A DNA stretch of 8,830 nt from Methanimicrococcus sp. (lineage in GTDB: Archaea > Halobacteriota > Methanosarcinia > Methanosarcinales > Methanosarcinaceae), in NCBI GenBank assembly GCA_009776675.1, contig WRNK01000041.1:1-8830 (forward strand), read 5' to 3'. The notes below the pieces were generated by a model. The model did not search any database, was not told the DNA's origin, and was given only the letters and a program-made list of their open reading frames with translations. Made by a program: the position numbers and the translations under genes. Shown in pieces: positions 1 to 5,496 of this stretch. Positions within the stretch are counted from its first letter, which is position 1. Every line of letters starts with the position of its first letter.

Positions 1-1
1 T

Positions 2-1045
2 GTGTTCTTGTCTTCAATTCATATGATTGTGCCTTATGTTCACATTATTTCTCCTGTCATTATTTTTATTGTGACGGCTTATTTACTGATCGTTTTTGGA
101 TTTTTGATCCCTCAAAAAATTGCCCAGTCCAACCCGGAAAAATATGCCGTCTGGATTTCCAAACCGATTCACCTCTTATCAAAAATATTATACCCTTTCA
201 CATTTTTGATTTTGGGCTCTTCTCATCTCTTTATGAAAATATTTGGAATTAAATCTTCGGAAATCAATACAACTGAAGAAGATGTCAAAGCGGTTGTTCA
301 AGAAGGTCTTGAAGATGGTGTGATTGATGAAGCTGAGCAAGATTTAGTGGAGCGTATTTTCAGTTTGGATGACCGTAAAATCGGTTCATTGATTACGCAC
401 AAAAATGATATTATTTGGGTTGACGTTTCAACAACGCATCAGGAACTTCTCGAAATTGTCAATAAAGAGCCCTATTCCGTTTATCCGGTTGTAGACAAAG
501 ATATTGATCATATTGTCGGTATCATCCGCTTAAAAGATTTGGTCGGCCGCGTTGCTTTGCCCTCATTTAAATTGGCAAACTTTATCCGTCCGGCAAACTT
601 TTTGCCGGAAAATATGAGTATTTTGTCCGTTCTTGAAAATTTCAAATCCGCAAAGATTCAATACGCTTTGATTACTGATGAATTCGGCAGCATTCAAGGA
701 ATCGTAACAATCAGTGATGTTTTTGAGGCACTTGTCGGCGATGTTTCAGCCAACCCCTCTCACGAAGAGTATGAAATTACTCCAAGAAGTGACAATTCCT
801 GGCTTGTGGACGGTCAATATCCATTTTATGATTTCTTGGAATATTTCAACTTGCAAGATTATTACAATGAATATCCTTACAACACCCTCAGCGGTTTAAT
901 TTTGGAAAAATTGGAAAAAATGCCGCGCGCCGGTGACAAATTTGATTGGTTTCACTTTGAAATAGAGGTTGTTGATATGGATTTTGCCCGAATTGATAAA
1001 GTGATGGTTACAGACATTAGTGTCTCTGATACTTATTTAGAATAA
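2..1045 (+). CDS. CNNM/CBS-pair/CorC-HlyC family membrane protein, 5'-truncated by window edge
   Basis: This is the C-terminal 347 residues of an integral membrane protein of the HlyC/CorC ('hemolysin family', CNNM-like) group, which is linked to divalent-cation (Mg2+/Co2+) transport or resistance. The reading frame is open at the window edge, so the true start and part of the membrane domain are missing; the GTG at position 2 is not taken as a start. Domains in order: end of the DUF21/CNNM membrane domain (hydrophobic segments about residues 9-38 and 60-82), a linker containing EEDVKAVVQEGLEDG, two CBS domains (about 125-182 and 190-246) that usually bind adenine nucleotides, and a CorC_HlyC domain (about 262-340, with YNTLSGLILEKL). 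Oddity: the membrane-domain motif usually written GE(L/I)(I/V)P reads GFLIP here, so the conserved Glu is Phe. The family call is firm; the substrate is not known from sequence. Confidence 0.9.
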   Translation: MFLSSIHMIVPYVHIISPVIIFIVTAYLLIVFGFLIPQKIAQSNPEKYAVWISKPIHLLSKILYPFTFLILGSSHLFMKIFGIKSSEINTTEEDVKAVVQEGLEDGVIDEAEQDLVERIFSLDDRKIGSLITHKNDIIWVDVSTTHQELLEIVNKEPYSVYPVVDKDIDHIVGIIRLKDLVGRVALPSFKLANFIRPANFLPENMSILSVLENFKSAKIQYALITDEFGSIQGIVTISDVFEALVGDVSANPSHEEYEITPRSDNSWLVDGQYPFYDFLEYFNLQDYYNEYPYNTLSGLILEKLEKMPRAGDKFDWFHFEIEVVDMDFARIDKVMVTDISVSDTYLE

Positions 1046-1060
1046 AACAAGGAATTCATT

Positions 1061-1108
1061 CATATTATCGTATTATTATATTGTTATATTATTATATTAT
1101 TATATTAT
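1061..1108. repeat. 8-bp tandem repeat, consensus TATATTAT, about six units
   Basis: Six consecutive 8-bp units can be read: CATATTAT, CGTATTAT, TATATTGT, then three perfect TATATTAT copies (1085-1108). The array lies between the CNNM-family gene and the orphan gene that starts at 1150. Each unit resembles an archaeal TATA box. With the usual spacing of about 25 bp, the last copies would place a transcription start near 1115-1130, just before that gene. Because 8 is not a multiple of 3, gain or loss of a unit would also shift any reading frame that starts inside the array. Confidence 0.8.
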
Positions 1109-1149
1109 TATTTTCCATTTCTTCATTTCGTTTTTTAAGTTGTGATTGC

Positions 1150-1581
1150 ATGGTTTTTTTAGACTCTAAAAAAGTTATTCTTCCTTTTACGGAACTTCCT
1201 GTACGTTATCGTTTGCAATCGACCCCGCGTACAACGGCACAAGACGAGTTTGAATTTTCGGAGTCTTTGCTGCTCAAAGCAGTGACAGCTTATAATGAAA
1301 AACAATCAGAGGATTTTGTGACATTTATGGCTGAAAATCCGGCATCCGATTGGGCTCAAACCGATCTTTTCATTGAACTTGAGCGTTATTACCGCCAATA
1401 TATTCCCTTTTTGAATGAACGCAAAGAGCGTTGTTTATGGCTGAATTTTTTCTGCCGCCCGCTGGGCGATTGGAAATCACAGCGCGTTCAAATCACCGGA
1501 GGCGGCATCTGCTTTTTTTCGGTCGGATTTAATTTAGACACAGGTAAACGATTCGACTTCGTCGTGAATGAGAAAAAATAA
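1150..1581 (+). CDS. Hypothetical protein, 143 aa, family not recognised
   Basis: I do not recognise this protein. It is probably soluble: there is no signal peptide or membrane segment when it is read from the ATG at 1150. The middle is acidic and helical-looking (about residues 33-88, including ELERYYRQYIPFL). The C-terminal part is richer in aromatic and beta-type residues, with two Cys in CLWLNFFCRPLGDW and the segment GGGICFFSVGFNLDTGKRFDF. The same frame stays open back to a TTG at 1081, but that would translate the TATATTAT repeat into a Leu/Tyr/Ile-rich leader with no ribosome-binding site, so I prefer 1150. No clear Shine-Dalgarno precedes 1150 either, so a short-leader or leaderless transcript is possible. 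It stands alone between the CNNM-family gene (104-bp gap) and the ferredoxin gene. Confidence 0.65.
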   Translation: MVFLDSKKVILPFTELPVRYRLQSTPRTTAQDEFEFSESLLLKAVTAYNEKQSEDFVTFMAENPASDWAQTDLFIELERYYRQYIPFLNERKERCLWLNFFCRPLGDWKSQRVQITGGGICFFSVGFNLDTGKRFDFVVNEKK

Positions 1582-1670
1582 ACTCTTTCATCATTCATAT
1601 AATAGATAAAATCAAGTTCGTTCAAAAGTTATATATCTTAATTTTGTTTTATCAGTTATAACAATGAATG

Positions 1671-1678
1671 TTATATAA
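1671..1678 (+). promoter_or_regulatory. Predicted archaeal TATA box of the ferredoxin gene
   Basis: TTATATAA lies 95 bp before the ferredoxin start. Archaeal TATA boxes are centred about 26 bp before the transcription start, which would put the start near 1700 and leave a leader of about 70 nt. A second candidate, TTATATAT at 1629-1636, lies further upstream. This is prediction by motif only. Confidence 0.5.
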
Positions 1679-1694
1679 GTAGCAGACTTTTGCA

Positions 1695-1710
1695 AAACGG
1701 TTTACCGTTT
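1695..1710. promoter_or_regulatory. 16-bp palindrome near predicted ferredoxin transcription start (possible operator)
   Basis: AAACGGT and ACCGTTT form a perfect 7-bp inverted repeat separated by only TT. The two-base spacer is too short for a good RNA hairpin loop, so a site for a dimeric DNA-binding protein is the likelier reading. It sits about 20 bp after the TATA box, where a bound protein would block transcription initiation. Confidence 0.45.
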
Positions 1711-1772
1711 CAGTTCCCACATTCATTTATTTCGAATCGATTTAATTTATAAAATTATGGAGGAAACGAATT

Positions 1773-1949
1773 ATGCCAGCTATTGTAGACAGAGATGAGT
1801 GTACAGGATGCGGACTTTGCGTCGACGAATGCCCTTCTGAAGCCATCTCTTTAGATGATGAAGGTTTTTCCAAAGTTGATGCAGATGAATGTGTTGACTG
1901 CGGTGCATGTGTTGATGTGTGTCCGACGGCAGCGATCACATTACGCTAA
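1773..1949 (+). CDS. 2[4Fe-4S] ferredoxin, 58 aa
   Basis: This is a small clostridial/archaeal-type ferredoxin, a soluble low-potential electron carrier that in methanogens serves hydrogenases, CO/acetyl-CoA metabolism and other reductive steps. Two complete CxxCxxCxxxCP motifs are visible: Cys10, 13, 16, 20 followed by Pro, and Cys40, 43, 46, 50 followed by Pro. Classically the first three Cys of each motif and the last Cys of the other hold one cubane. The 58-residue length is typical and the charge is strongly acidic. The ATG at 1773 is preceded by GGAGG (1759-1763) with a 9-nt gap. The gene has its own predicted TATA box and a dyad upstream. Downstream, a T-rich repeat block separates it from asd by 205 bp, so it is probably transcribed alone. 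The specific redox partner cannot be told. Confidence 0.95.
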   Translation: MPAIVDRDECTGCGLCVDECPSEAISLDDEGFSKVDADECVDCGACVDVCPTAAITLR

Positions 1950-1986
1950 AATCAACTTGTCATTCAAACAGGAAAATTCGTTTTAC

Positions 1987-2066
1987 CTGTTTTCTTTTTG
2001 TCATTTTTTTTATACCAGTTTTCTTTTTTCATTTTTTATGCAGTTTTCTTTTTTTCATTTTGTCGG
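1987..2066 (+). repeat. Three imperfect T-rich tandem repeats, likely 3'-end U-tract array of ferredoxin gene
   Basis: Three consecutive units of 25-29 bp (1987-2015, 2016-2040, 2041-2066) share the core C-A/T-GTTTTC, then T5-7, (G)TCATTTT. Units 2 and 3 are nearly identical over their first 20 positions. On the plus strand they give repeated U-tracts just after the ferredoxin stop codon. Archaeal RNA polymerase terminates at such tracts, so a tandem terminator is the simplest reading. Confidence 0.6.
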
Positions 2067-2097
2067 GCTTTCAGCGAAATATTAATATGATTTCTAA

Positions 2098-2105
2098 TTT
2101 TATAA
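2098..2105 (+). promoter_or_regulatory. Possible TATA box of asd
   Basis: TTTTATAA lies 50-57 bp before the asd start. A transcription start near 2127 would leave a leader of about 28 nt containing the Shine-Dalgarno-like GAGG at 2144-2147. The surrounding DNA is very AT-rich, so chance matches are common. Confidence 0.35.
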
Positions 2106-2154
2106 TGGCATTTACACTCATTATGTGTTATTATGAGCAGAAAGAGGATTTGAA

Positions 2155-3183
2155 ATGTCAAAGATTAAAGTGGGTATTTTAGGGGCAACCGGAAACGTTG
2201 GTCAGCGTTTTATCCAAAAGTTAGATGGTCACCCTTGGTTTGAGATTACGGCACTTGCAGCTTCAGAAAGAAGTGCCGGCAAAGCTTACAATGAAGTTGC
2301 CAACTGGAAAGTCGGAACGGAAATTCCCGATGCTGTCGCAGATATGGAAGTTGTGACAATTGACCCTAAAAAAATTGATGCTGACATCGTTTTTTCAGCT
2401 CTCCCGTCTGATTTGGCAAAAACCGTTGAGCCGGCTTTTGCAAAGGAAGGATTTGTTGTTGCCAGCAACGCTTCTGCCGCTCGTATGGAAAAAGATATCC
2501 CTCTTGTGATCCCGGAAGTTAATGCCGACCATTTGGGTTTAATTGATGTCCAAAAGAAAAATCGCGGTTGGGACGGCTGTATTATTACCAATCCAAACTG
2601 CTCGACAATTATGATGTCTGTGACTTTAAAACCGCTTCTTCAATTCGGTTTGGAGTCCGTGAATGTGGCGACCATGCAAGCCATTTCCGGTGCCGGCTAC
2701 AACGGCGTTTATGCCATGGCCATTTATGACAATATTGTTCCATACATTGGTGGCGAAGAAGAAAAAATGGAAACGGAAACCCTCAAAATATTCGGACAAT
2801 TTGACGGCAAAGAAGTCAAAAACGCCGACATTAAGATGAGTGTGTCTTGCCACCGCGTTCCTGTCATTGATGGTCACACCGAAGCCATTTGGGCGACAAT
2901 GAAATCCAACCCAAAGCCCGCCGATGTTCGCCAAGCCTTTTTAGATTTCAACCCCGGCTTGTCTCACCTCCCGACCGAACCCAAATACCCGATCATCGTC
3001 CGCGACGAAGATGACCGCCCGCAGCCGCGCTTAGACCGCGACATGGGAAAAGGCATGAGTGTCTCGGTCGGCAGAATCCGAGAAGGCATCCGTTATATCG
3101 CTCTCGGACACAACACCATCCGCGGTGCCGCCGGTGCCAGCGTTTTAAATGCAGAATTGCTTCATGAAAAAGGTTATTTGTAA
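2155..3183 (+). CDS. asd: Aspartate-semialdehyde dehydrogenase (archaeal/fungal subtype)
   Basis: The enzyme reduces L-aspartyl-4-phosphate to aspartate semialdehyde with NADPH, the branch point to lysine (diaminopimelate), threonine, methionine and homoserine; it is cytosolic. The 342 residues match the usual family length. Visible features: N-terminal Rossmann nucleotide-binding loop [11 protein letters not shown] (residues 7-17), the SALPSDLAK segment (81-89), the active-site Cys149 in NPNCST, the SGAGYNGV loop, and the acid-base His241 in [10 protein letters not shown] (234-243). The C-terminal GRIREG...[11 protein letters not shown] is also typical. The overall pattern is that of the archaeal/fungal branch and not the E. 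coli-type enzyme. ATG 2155 follows GAGG at 2144-2147. A hairpin terminator follows directly, so it is probably the last or only gene of its transcript. Confidence 0.96.
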   Translation: MSKIKVGILGATGNVGQRFIQKLDGHPWFEITALAASERSAGKAYNEVANWKVGTEIPDAVADMEVVTIDPKKIDADIVFSALPSDLAKTVEPAFAKEGFVVASNASAARMEKDIPLVIPEVNADHLGLIDVQKKNRGWDGCIITNPNCSTIMMSVTLKPLLQFGLESVNVATMQAISGAGYNGVYAMAIYDNIVPYIGGEEEKMETETLKIFGQFDGKEVKNADIKMSVSCHRVPVIDGHTEAIWATMKSNPKPADVRQAFLDFNPGLSHLPTEPKYPIIVRDEDDRPQPRLDRDMGKGMSVSVGRIREGIRYIALGHNTIRGAAGASVLNAELLHEKGYL

Positions 3184-3223
3184 AGGCTGTCGATAATCTT
3201 TTACAGCCTTTTTTACTTTTTTT
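3182..3223 (+). terminator. Hairpin plus T-tract terminator of asd
   Basis: AAAGGCTGT (3182-3190) and ACAGCCTTT (3203-3211) form a perfect 9-bp stem with a 12-nt loop, beginning inside the asd stop codon. It is followed by T-tracts (3209-3214 and 3217-3223). The layout resembles an intrinsic terminator; in archaea the T-tracts are the main signal. Confidence 0.75.
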
Positions 3224-3248
3224 GTTTGTTTCTATTATCCCGAGATCT

Positions 3249-3290
3249 GTTTTCGTTTTTTTCATTTTTTGTTTTCGTTTTTTTCATTTT
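3249..3290 (+). repeat. T-rich 22-bp tandem duplication downstream of asd
   Basis: Two adjacent copies start at 3249 and 3271 with a period of 22 bp. They are identical over 20 positions: GTTTTCG, seven T, CA, four T. A third weaker relative (CTTTTTTCAT) follows at 3291. The unit resembles the repeats after the ferredoxin gene at 1987-2066. It could act as a back-up termination zone for asd, or be slippage-generated sequence. Confidence 0.65.
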
Positions 3291-3365
3291 CTTTTTTCAT
3301 ATTCTTGTTTTTATTTTCTTGTTTTTTGGAGTTAAGCCCAACATAATTTTTCTTTGAAGCGATTA

Positions 3366-3430
3366 AAAGACGGGGTACAGTTTTCCTTTAAAAGTGTTTG
3401 ATGATTTTGGGAAACGGTACCCCCGTTTTT
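3366..3430. terminator. Long hairpin flanked by A-run and T-run: bidirectional terminator or small structured RNA
   Basis: The arm ACGGGGTAC-A-GTTTTCC (3370-3386) pairs with GGGAAAC-G-GTACCCCCGT (3409-3426). This gives about 16 pairs with one G-T pair, one A/G mismatch and one bulged C, around a 22-nt loop. The stem extends outward by A-T pairs (3366-3369 with 3427-3430), so a T-run follows it on either strand. There is no neighbouring gene end on the minus strand, which makes a stand-alone small RNA or mobile palindrome worth considering besides a second asd terminator. Confidence 0.55.
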
Positions 3431-3494
3431 ATTGAAGCAATACAAACCGATGTTTGTTTTTCTTTTTTGTATCATGAAAACCCGAATCAACCGC

Positions 3495-3532
3495 CCGTTC
3501 GATCAGTCGCCAAAGGCGGCTGAATCGAACGG
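3495..3532. repeat. 17-bp extragenic palindrome with AAA loop
   Basis: CCGTTCGAT-CAGTCGCC (3495-3511) pairs with GGCGGCTGA-ATCGAACGG (3515-3532). There is one bulged base and one G-T pair, and the loop is AAA. The GC content of this element is much higher than that of the surrounding spacer. It has the compact form of a REP-like extragenic palindrome, but only one copy is present here, so that class is not proven. No T-run directly follows on the plus strand. Confidence 0.6.
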
Positions 3533-3613
3533 CTTCGACTTATAAAAAAATAAAATGAAAAATGATGAATCCGTTTTTTGTTTTAAGTTAATAGGCGGAG
3601 GCCATAATCATTA

Positions 3614-3651
3614 TAACAGTGACATGAAAACGGTAACAAGCCACATGAAAA
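3614..3651 (+). repeat. Two direct repeats TAACA-N-ACATGAAAA
   Basis: TAACA-gtg-ACATGAAAA (3614-3630) is followed after 3 bp by TAACA-agcc-ACATGAAAA (3634-3651), a period of 20-21 bp, or two helical turns. Adjacent sites on one face of the helix would suit a DNA-binding protein, but the match is short and may be chance. Confidence 0.35.
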
Positions 3652-3670
3652 TCTTTTTTCTTTGAAAACG

Positions 3671-3717
3671 CTCAATTTTTGCTTTCATCCGCTGCGCTGC
3701 TGAAAACAAAAATTGAG
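3671..3717. repeat. Inverted repeat, 11 + 5 bp stem, in the spacer before cfbB
   Basis: CTCAATTTTTG (3671-3681) and CAAAAATTGAG (3707-3717) are perfectly complementary. Inside them, after a C/A mismatch, TTTCA (3683-3687) pairs with TGAAA (3701-3705), leaving a 13-nt GC-rich loop region. Five more G residues follow the right arm. It could be a hairpin in a long cfbB leader, a terminator-independent small RNA or a DNA dyad. No protein-coding frame fits it. Confidence 0.55.
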
Positions 3718-3860
3718 GGGGGTTTCGATGTTTTTTGGAGAAAAAGGATTTTAGGATTCATTTTTGTTTTTTAAGATTTGCTTTTCAAAAGTTTCGGGAA
3801 ATGAAACCTAGGGAAATCCTTATTTGTGAGTTTGACAAATCTTAAAATGTTTTTTTATTT
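3718..3860 (+). promoter_or_regulatory. Candidate structured leader with competing stems upstream of cfbB
   Basis: Several complementary segments interleave here. TTTTAAGATTTG (3769-3780) pairs perfectly with CAAATCTTAAAA (3836-3847), and a T-tract (3850-3860) follows, which looks like a terminator. AAGGATTT (3744-3751) pairs with AAATCCTT (3814-3821), and GGTTTC (3721-3726) or GTTTC (3791-3795) can pair with GAAACC/GAAAC (3803-3808). These pairings cross, so they would be alternatives or a pseudoknot. I cannot match them to a known riboswitch class. A transcript reaching this far requires a promoter further upstream, perhaps at the TTATAAAA near 3540-3547, which is weak evidence. The rest of the 3184-3880 spacer holds no convincing gene. 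Confidence 0.35.
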
Positions 3861-3880
3861 TTCACGACTTGGTGATATAC

Positions 3881-5206
3881 ATGACAAAAGGATTTCTCAT
3901 TGCCGGAACGAACAGCGGTGTCGGAAAGACAACAGCATCAATGGGCTTAATGGCTGCCCTTAAAAAACGGAACAAAAATGTCCAAGCCTTCAAAACCGGC
4001 CCTGACTACATTGATCCAAGTTACCACGCCGCCATCTGTGACCGCCCCTCTTATAACCTAGACACATATATGATGGGAACCGATGGCGTTTTAAACCAAT
4101 ATCTCTCTGCATCAAAGGATGCTGATATTTCAGTCGTCGAAGGCGTTATGGGTCTTTTTGACGGCATGGACTCGACAGAAGTTTCCGGAGCCGCCCATGT
4201 TGCCAAAACACTGGACGTCCCTGTTTTTTTGGTGATCAATGTTCACGGAATGTCACGCAGTACGGCAGCGATGCTTAAAGGGTATGCCGAATATGATAAA
4301 GACGTCCATATTGCCGGCGTCATTTTAAACAAGGTCGGCAGCCCAAGGCATTTGGAATTGATCACAGGGGCGCTGGATGGCAAAATCCCAATCGTTGGCG
4401 CTCTGCCGCGAAACAATGACATTGCCGTTCCCGAAAGATACATGGGCCTTCATATGCCCGAAGAATCCGGCTTTGATTTCTCAGCACTGGCAGACTTTAT
4501 TGAAGAAAATATGGATATCGATCAAATTTTAAAAATTGCCGCTGACTATGAAAAAACATATCCTGAACCGGCAGGTGAAACAACGCATGAGGCGGATGTT
4601 AAAATTGCCGTTGCAAAAGACATGGCGTTTTGCTTTTATTATCCCGCAATGCTTGACGCCTTCAAAAAAGCAGACGCCGAGCTAATCTTTTTCAGCCCGA
4701 CTGCCGGCGAACTCCCCGAAGCGGATGGATATTATTTCGGCAGCGGATATCCCGAATTCTGCATCAAACAGCTTTCGGAGTCATCGGCAACCAAAAAGTT
4801 AAAAGATATTGCCGCATCAGGCACTCCGATTTTTGGCGAAGGGGCAGGTCTTTCTTATTTGTGCCAATCCTATCAGACCGAAGAAGGAACTTTCAAGATG
4901 GCCGGCATTCTTCCGGCAGAATCCGAAATTACCAAAAAACTTCAAGGCTTGGGTTATGTTGAAGCAAAGCCGCTCTCCCCACAATTTGGAACAAAAAATA
5001 TCAAAGCCCACGAATTCCATTATTCATTGACAACACCAAACAAAGACGCCCGCTTCTCTTATGAAATGATTCGCGGCAAAGGAATTTGGGAGAAAAAGGA
5101 AGGGCTTTACGAATACAATGTATCAGCCGGATACATGCAAATGCACCCGGGGTCTTTTTCTGTTTCGGATTTTGTTGAAAAATGCCGGCAAAATAAAAGA
5201 GAATGA
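3881..5206 (+). CDS. cfbB: CbiA/CfbB-family a,c-diamide synthase with altered glutaminase site
   Basis: The 441-residue protein belongs to the ATP-dependent enzymes that amidate the a and c side chains of (Ni-)sirohydrochlorin (CfbB, coenzyme F430) or cobyrinate (CbiA, cobamides); sequence alone does not separate the two, so the symbol is provisional. N-terminal synthetase domain: Walker A-like GTNSGVGKTT (9-18), FKTGPDYIDP (37-46), VEGVMGLFDG (86-95), GVILNKVGSPRH. C-terminal GATase_3 domain from about 240: GSGYPE (287-292), where GGGYPE is usual, GEGAG (319-323), and HEFHYS (377-382). The nucleophile motif is normally ECGG; here Cys321 is Gly, while the His region remains. Glutamine hydrolysis is therefore probably lost and free ammonia may be used. 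Start: ATG 3881 has GGTGA (3871-3875) six bases upstream; the in-frame TTG at 3869 overlaps that site and is rejected. No other cofactor gene is adjacent. Confidence 0.88.
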   Translation: MTKGFLIAGTNSGVGKTTASMGLMAALKKRNKNVQAFKTGPDYIDPSYHAAICDRPSYNLDTYMMGTDGVLNQYLSASKDADISVVEGVMGLFDGMDSTEVSGAAHVAKTLDVPVFLVINVHGMSRSTAAMLKGYAEYDKDVHIAGVILNKVGSPRHLELITGALDGKIPIVGALPRNNDIAVPERYMGLHMPEESGFDFSALADFIEENMDIDQILKIAADYEKTYPEPAGETTHEADVKIAVAKDMAFCFYYPAMLDAFKKADAELIFFSPTAGELPEADGYYFGSGYPEFCIKQLSESSATKKLKDIAASGTPIFGEGAGLSYLCQSYQTEEGTFKMAGILPAESEITKKLQGLGYVEAKPLSPQFGTKNIKAHEFHYSLTTPNKDARFSYEMIRGKGIWEKKEGLYEYNVSAGYMQMHPGSFSVSDFVEKCRQNKRE

Positions 5207-5210
5207 GATG

Positions 5211-5275
5211 AAAAAAAAATCATTATTTAATCATCATAGTGTTCCATGCACTTGATGATTATTAAATTTTTATTT
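5211..5275. terminator. Bidirectional terminator between convergent cfbB and yoeB
   Basis: TAATCATCATAGTG (5228-5241) pairs with CACTTGATGATTA (5249-5261), 13 pairs with one bulged T and a 7-nt loop. On the plus strand the T-rich run 5266-5275 follows the stem. On the minus strand the run of A at 5211-5219 becomes a T-tract. The stem includes the last codons and stop of the toxin gene, so the two transcripts overlap at their ends. Confidence 0.7.
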
Positions 5276-5496
5276 TCATCCATTGTGTAAACCAATCGAT
5301 GCTCTTGAGTAATTCTTCGACTCCAATATCCCGCATAATTATGTTTTAGAGGTTCAGGTTGACCCATTCCTTTTGATAAACCCTTTCTTTGTATTTCTTT
5401 GATGAGTTCATTTATTTTTTTAATGACGGGTTTAGAGTTTGTATTTTGAAGTTCGATATATTCTTTCCAAGCATCTTCCGAAAAGATAATTGTCAT
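5227..5496 (-). CDS. yoeB: YoeB/Txe-family mRNA-interferase toxin, 89 aa
   Basis: The protein is close in length and pattern to E. coli YoeB, a ribosome-dependent endoribonuclease of the RelE superfamily that cuts mRNA in the A site and inhibits translation. Visible conserved blocks: VIKKINELIKEI (24-35), GQPEPLKH (45-52), YWSRRITQEHRLVY (57-70) and the C-terminal EHY. Residues aligning with the catalytic Glu46, Arg65, His83 and Tyr84 of E. coli YoeB are all present as Glu48, Arg67, His86 and Tyr87, so the toxin looks active. Its ATG overlaps the antitoxin stop by four bases (ATGA), implying translational coupling, the standard antitoxin-first order. It converges on cfbB with a 20-bp gap and a shared terminator. 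Such modules are mostly bacterial, so horizontal acquisition is likely. Confidence 0.93.
   Translation of the reverse strand: MTIIFSEDAWKEYIELQNTNSKPVIKKINELIKEIQRKGLSKGMGQPEPLKHNYAGYWSRRITQEHRLVYTMDENKNLIIIKCMEHYDD

Noticed and set aside
1081..1149. Longer orphan protein starting at TTG 1081 with a hydrophobic leader
   Set aside because: The leader is a translation of the TATATTAT repeat; there is no ribosome-binding site at the right distance, so its signal-peptide look is probably an artefact.
1855..2182. Overlapping plus-strand frames with Phe-rich translations between ferredoxin and asd
   Set aside because: They are translations of the T-rich repeats in frames other than the ferredoxin's and have no start signals.
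2286..3265. Minus-strand open frames opposite asd
   Set aside because: Shadows of the asd codons; no plausible start signals or family features.
3474..3545. 23-codon gene in the asd-cfbB spacer
   Set aside because: No ribosome-binding site, and most of it is the two arms of a palindrome; treated as non-coding.
3590..3720. Cobalamin riboswitch before cfbB
   Set aside because: GCCAC at 3640-3644 slightly resembles a B12-box fragment, but the rest of the conserved core is absent.
3869..3880. TTG start for the cfbB-like gene, four codons before ATG 3881
   Set aside because: It overlaps the GGTGA ribosome-binding site, and the ATG six bases after that site begins the family's normal N-terminus (MTKGFLIAGT).
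3184..3880. tRNA or CRISPR array in the long spacer
   Set aside because: No cloverleaf with a T-loop GGTTCRA motif and no regularly spaced repeats with unique spacers were found by eye.
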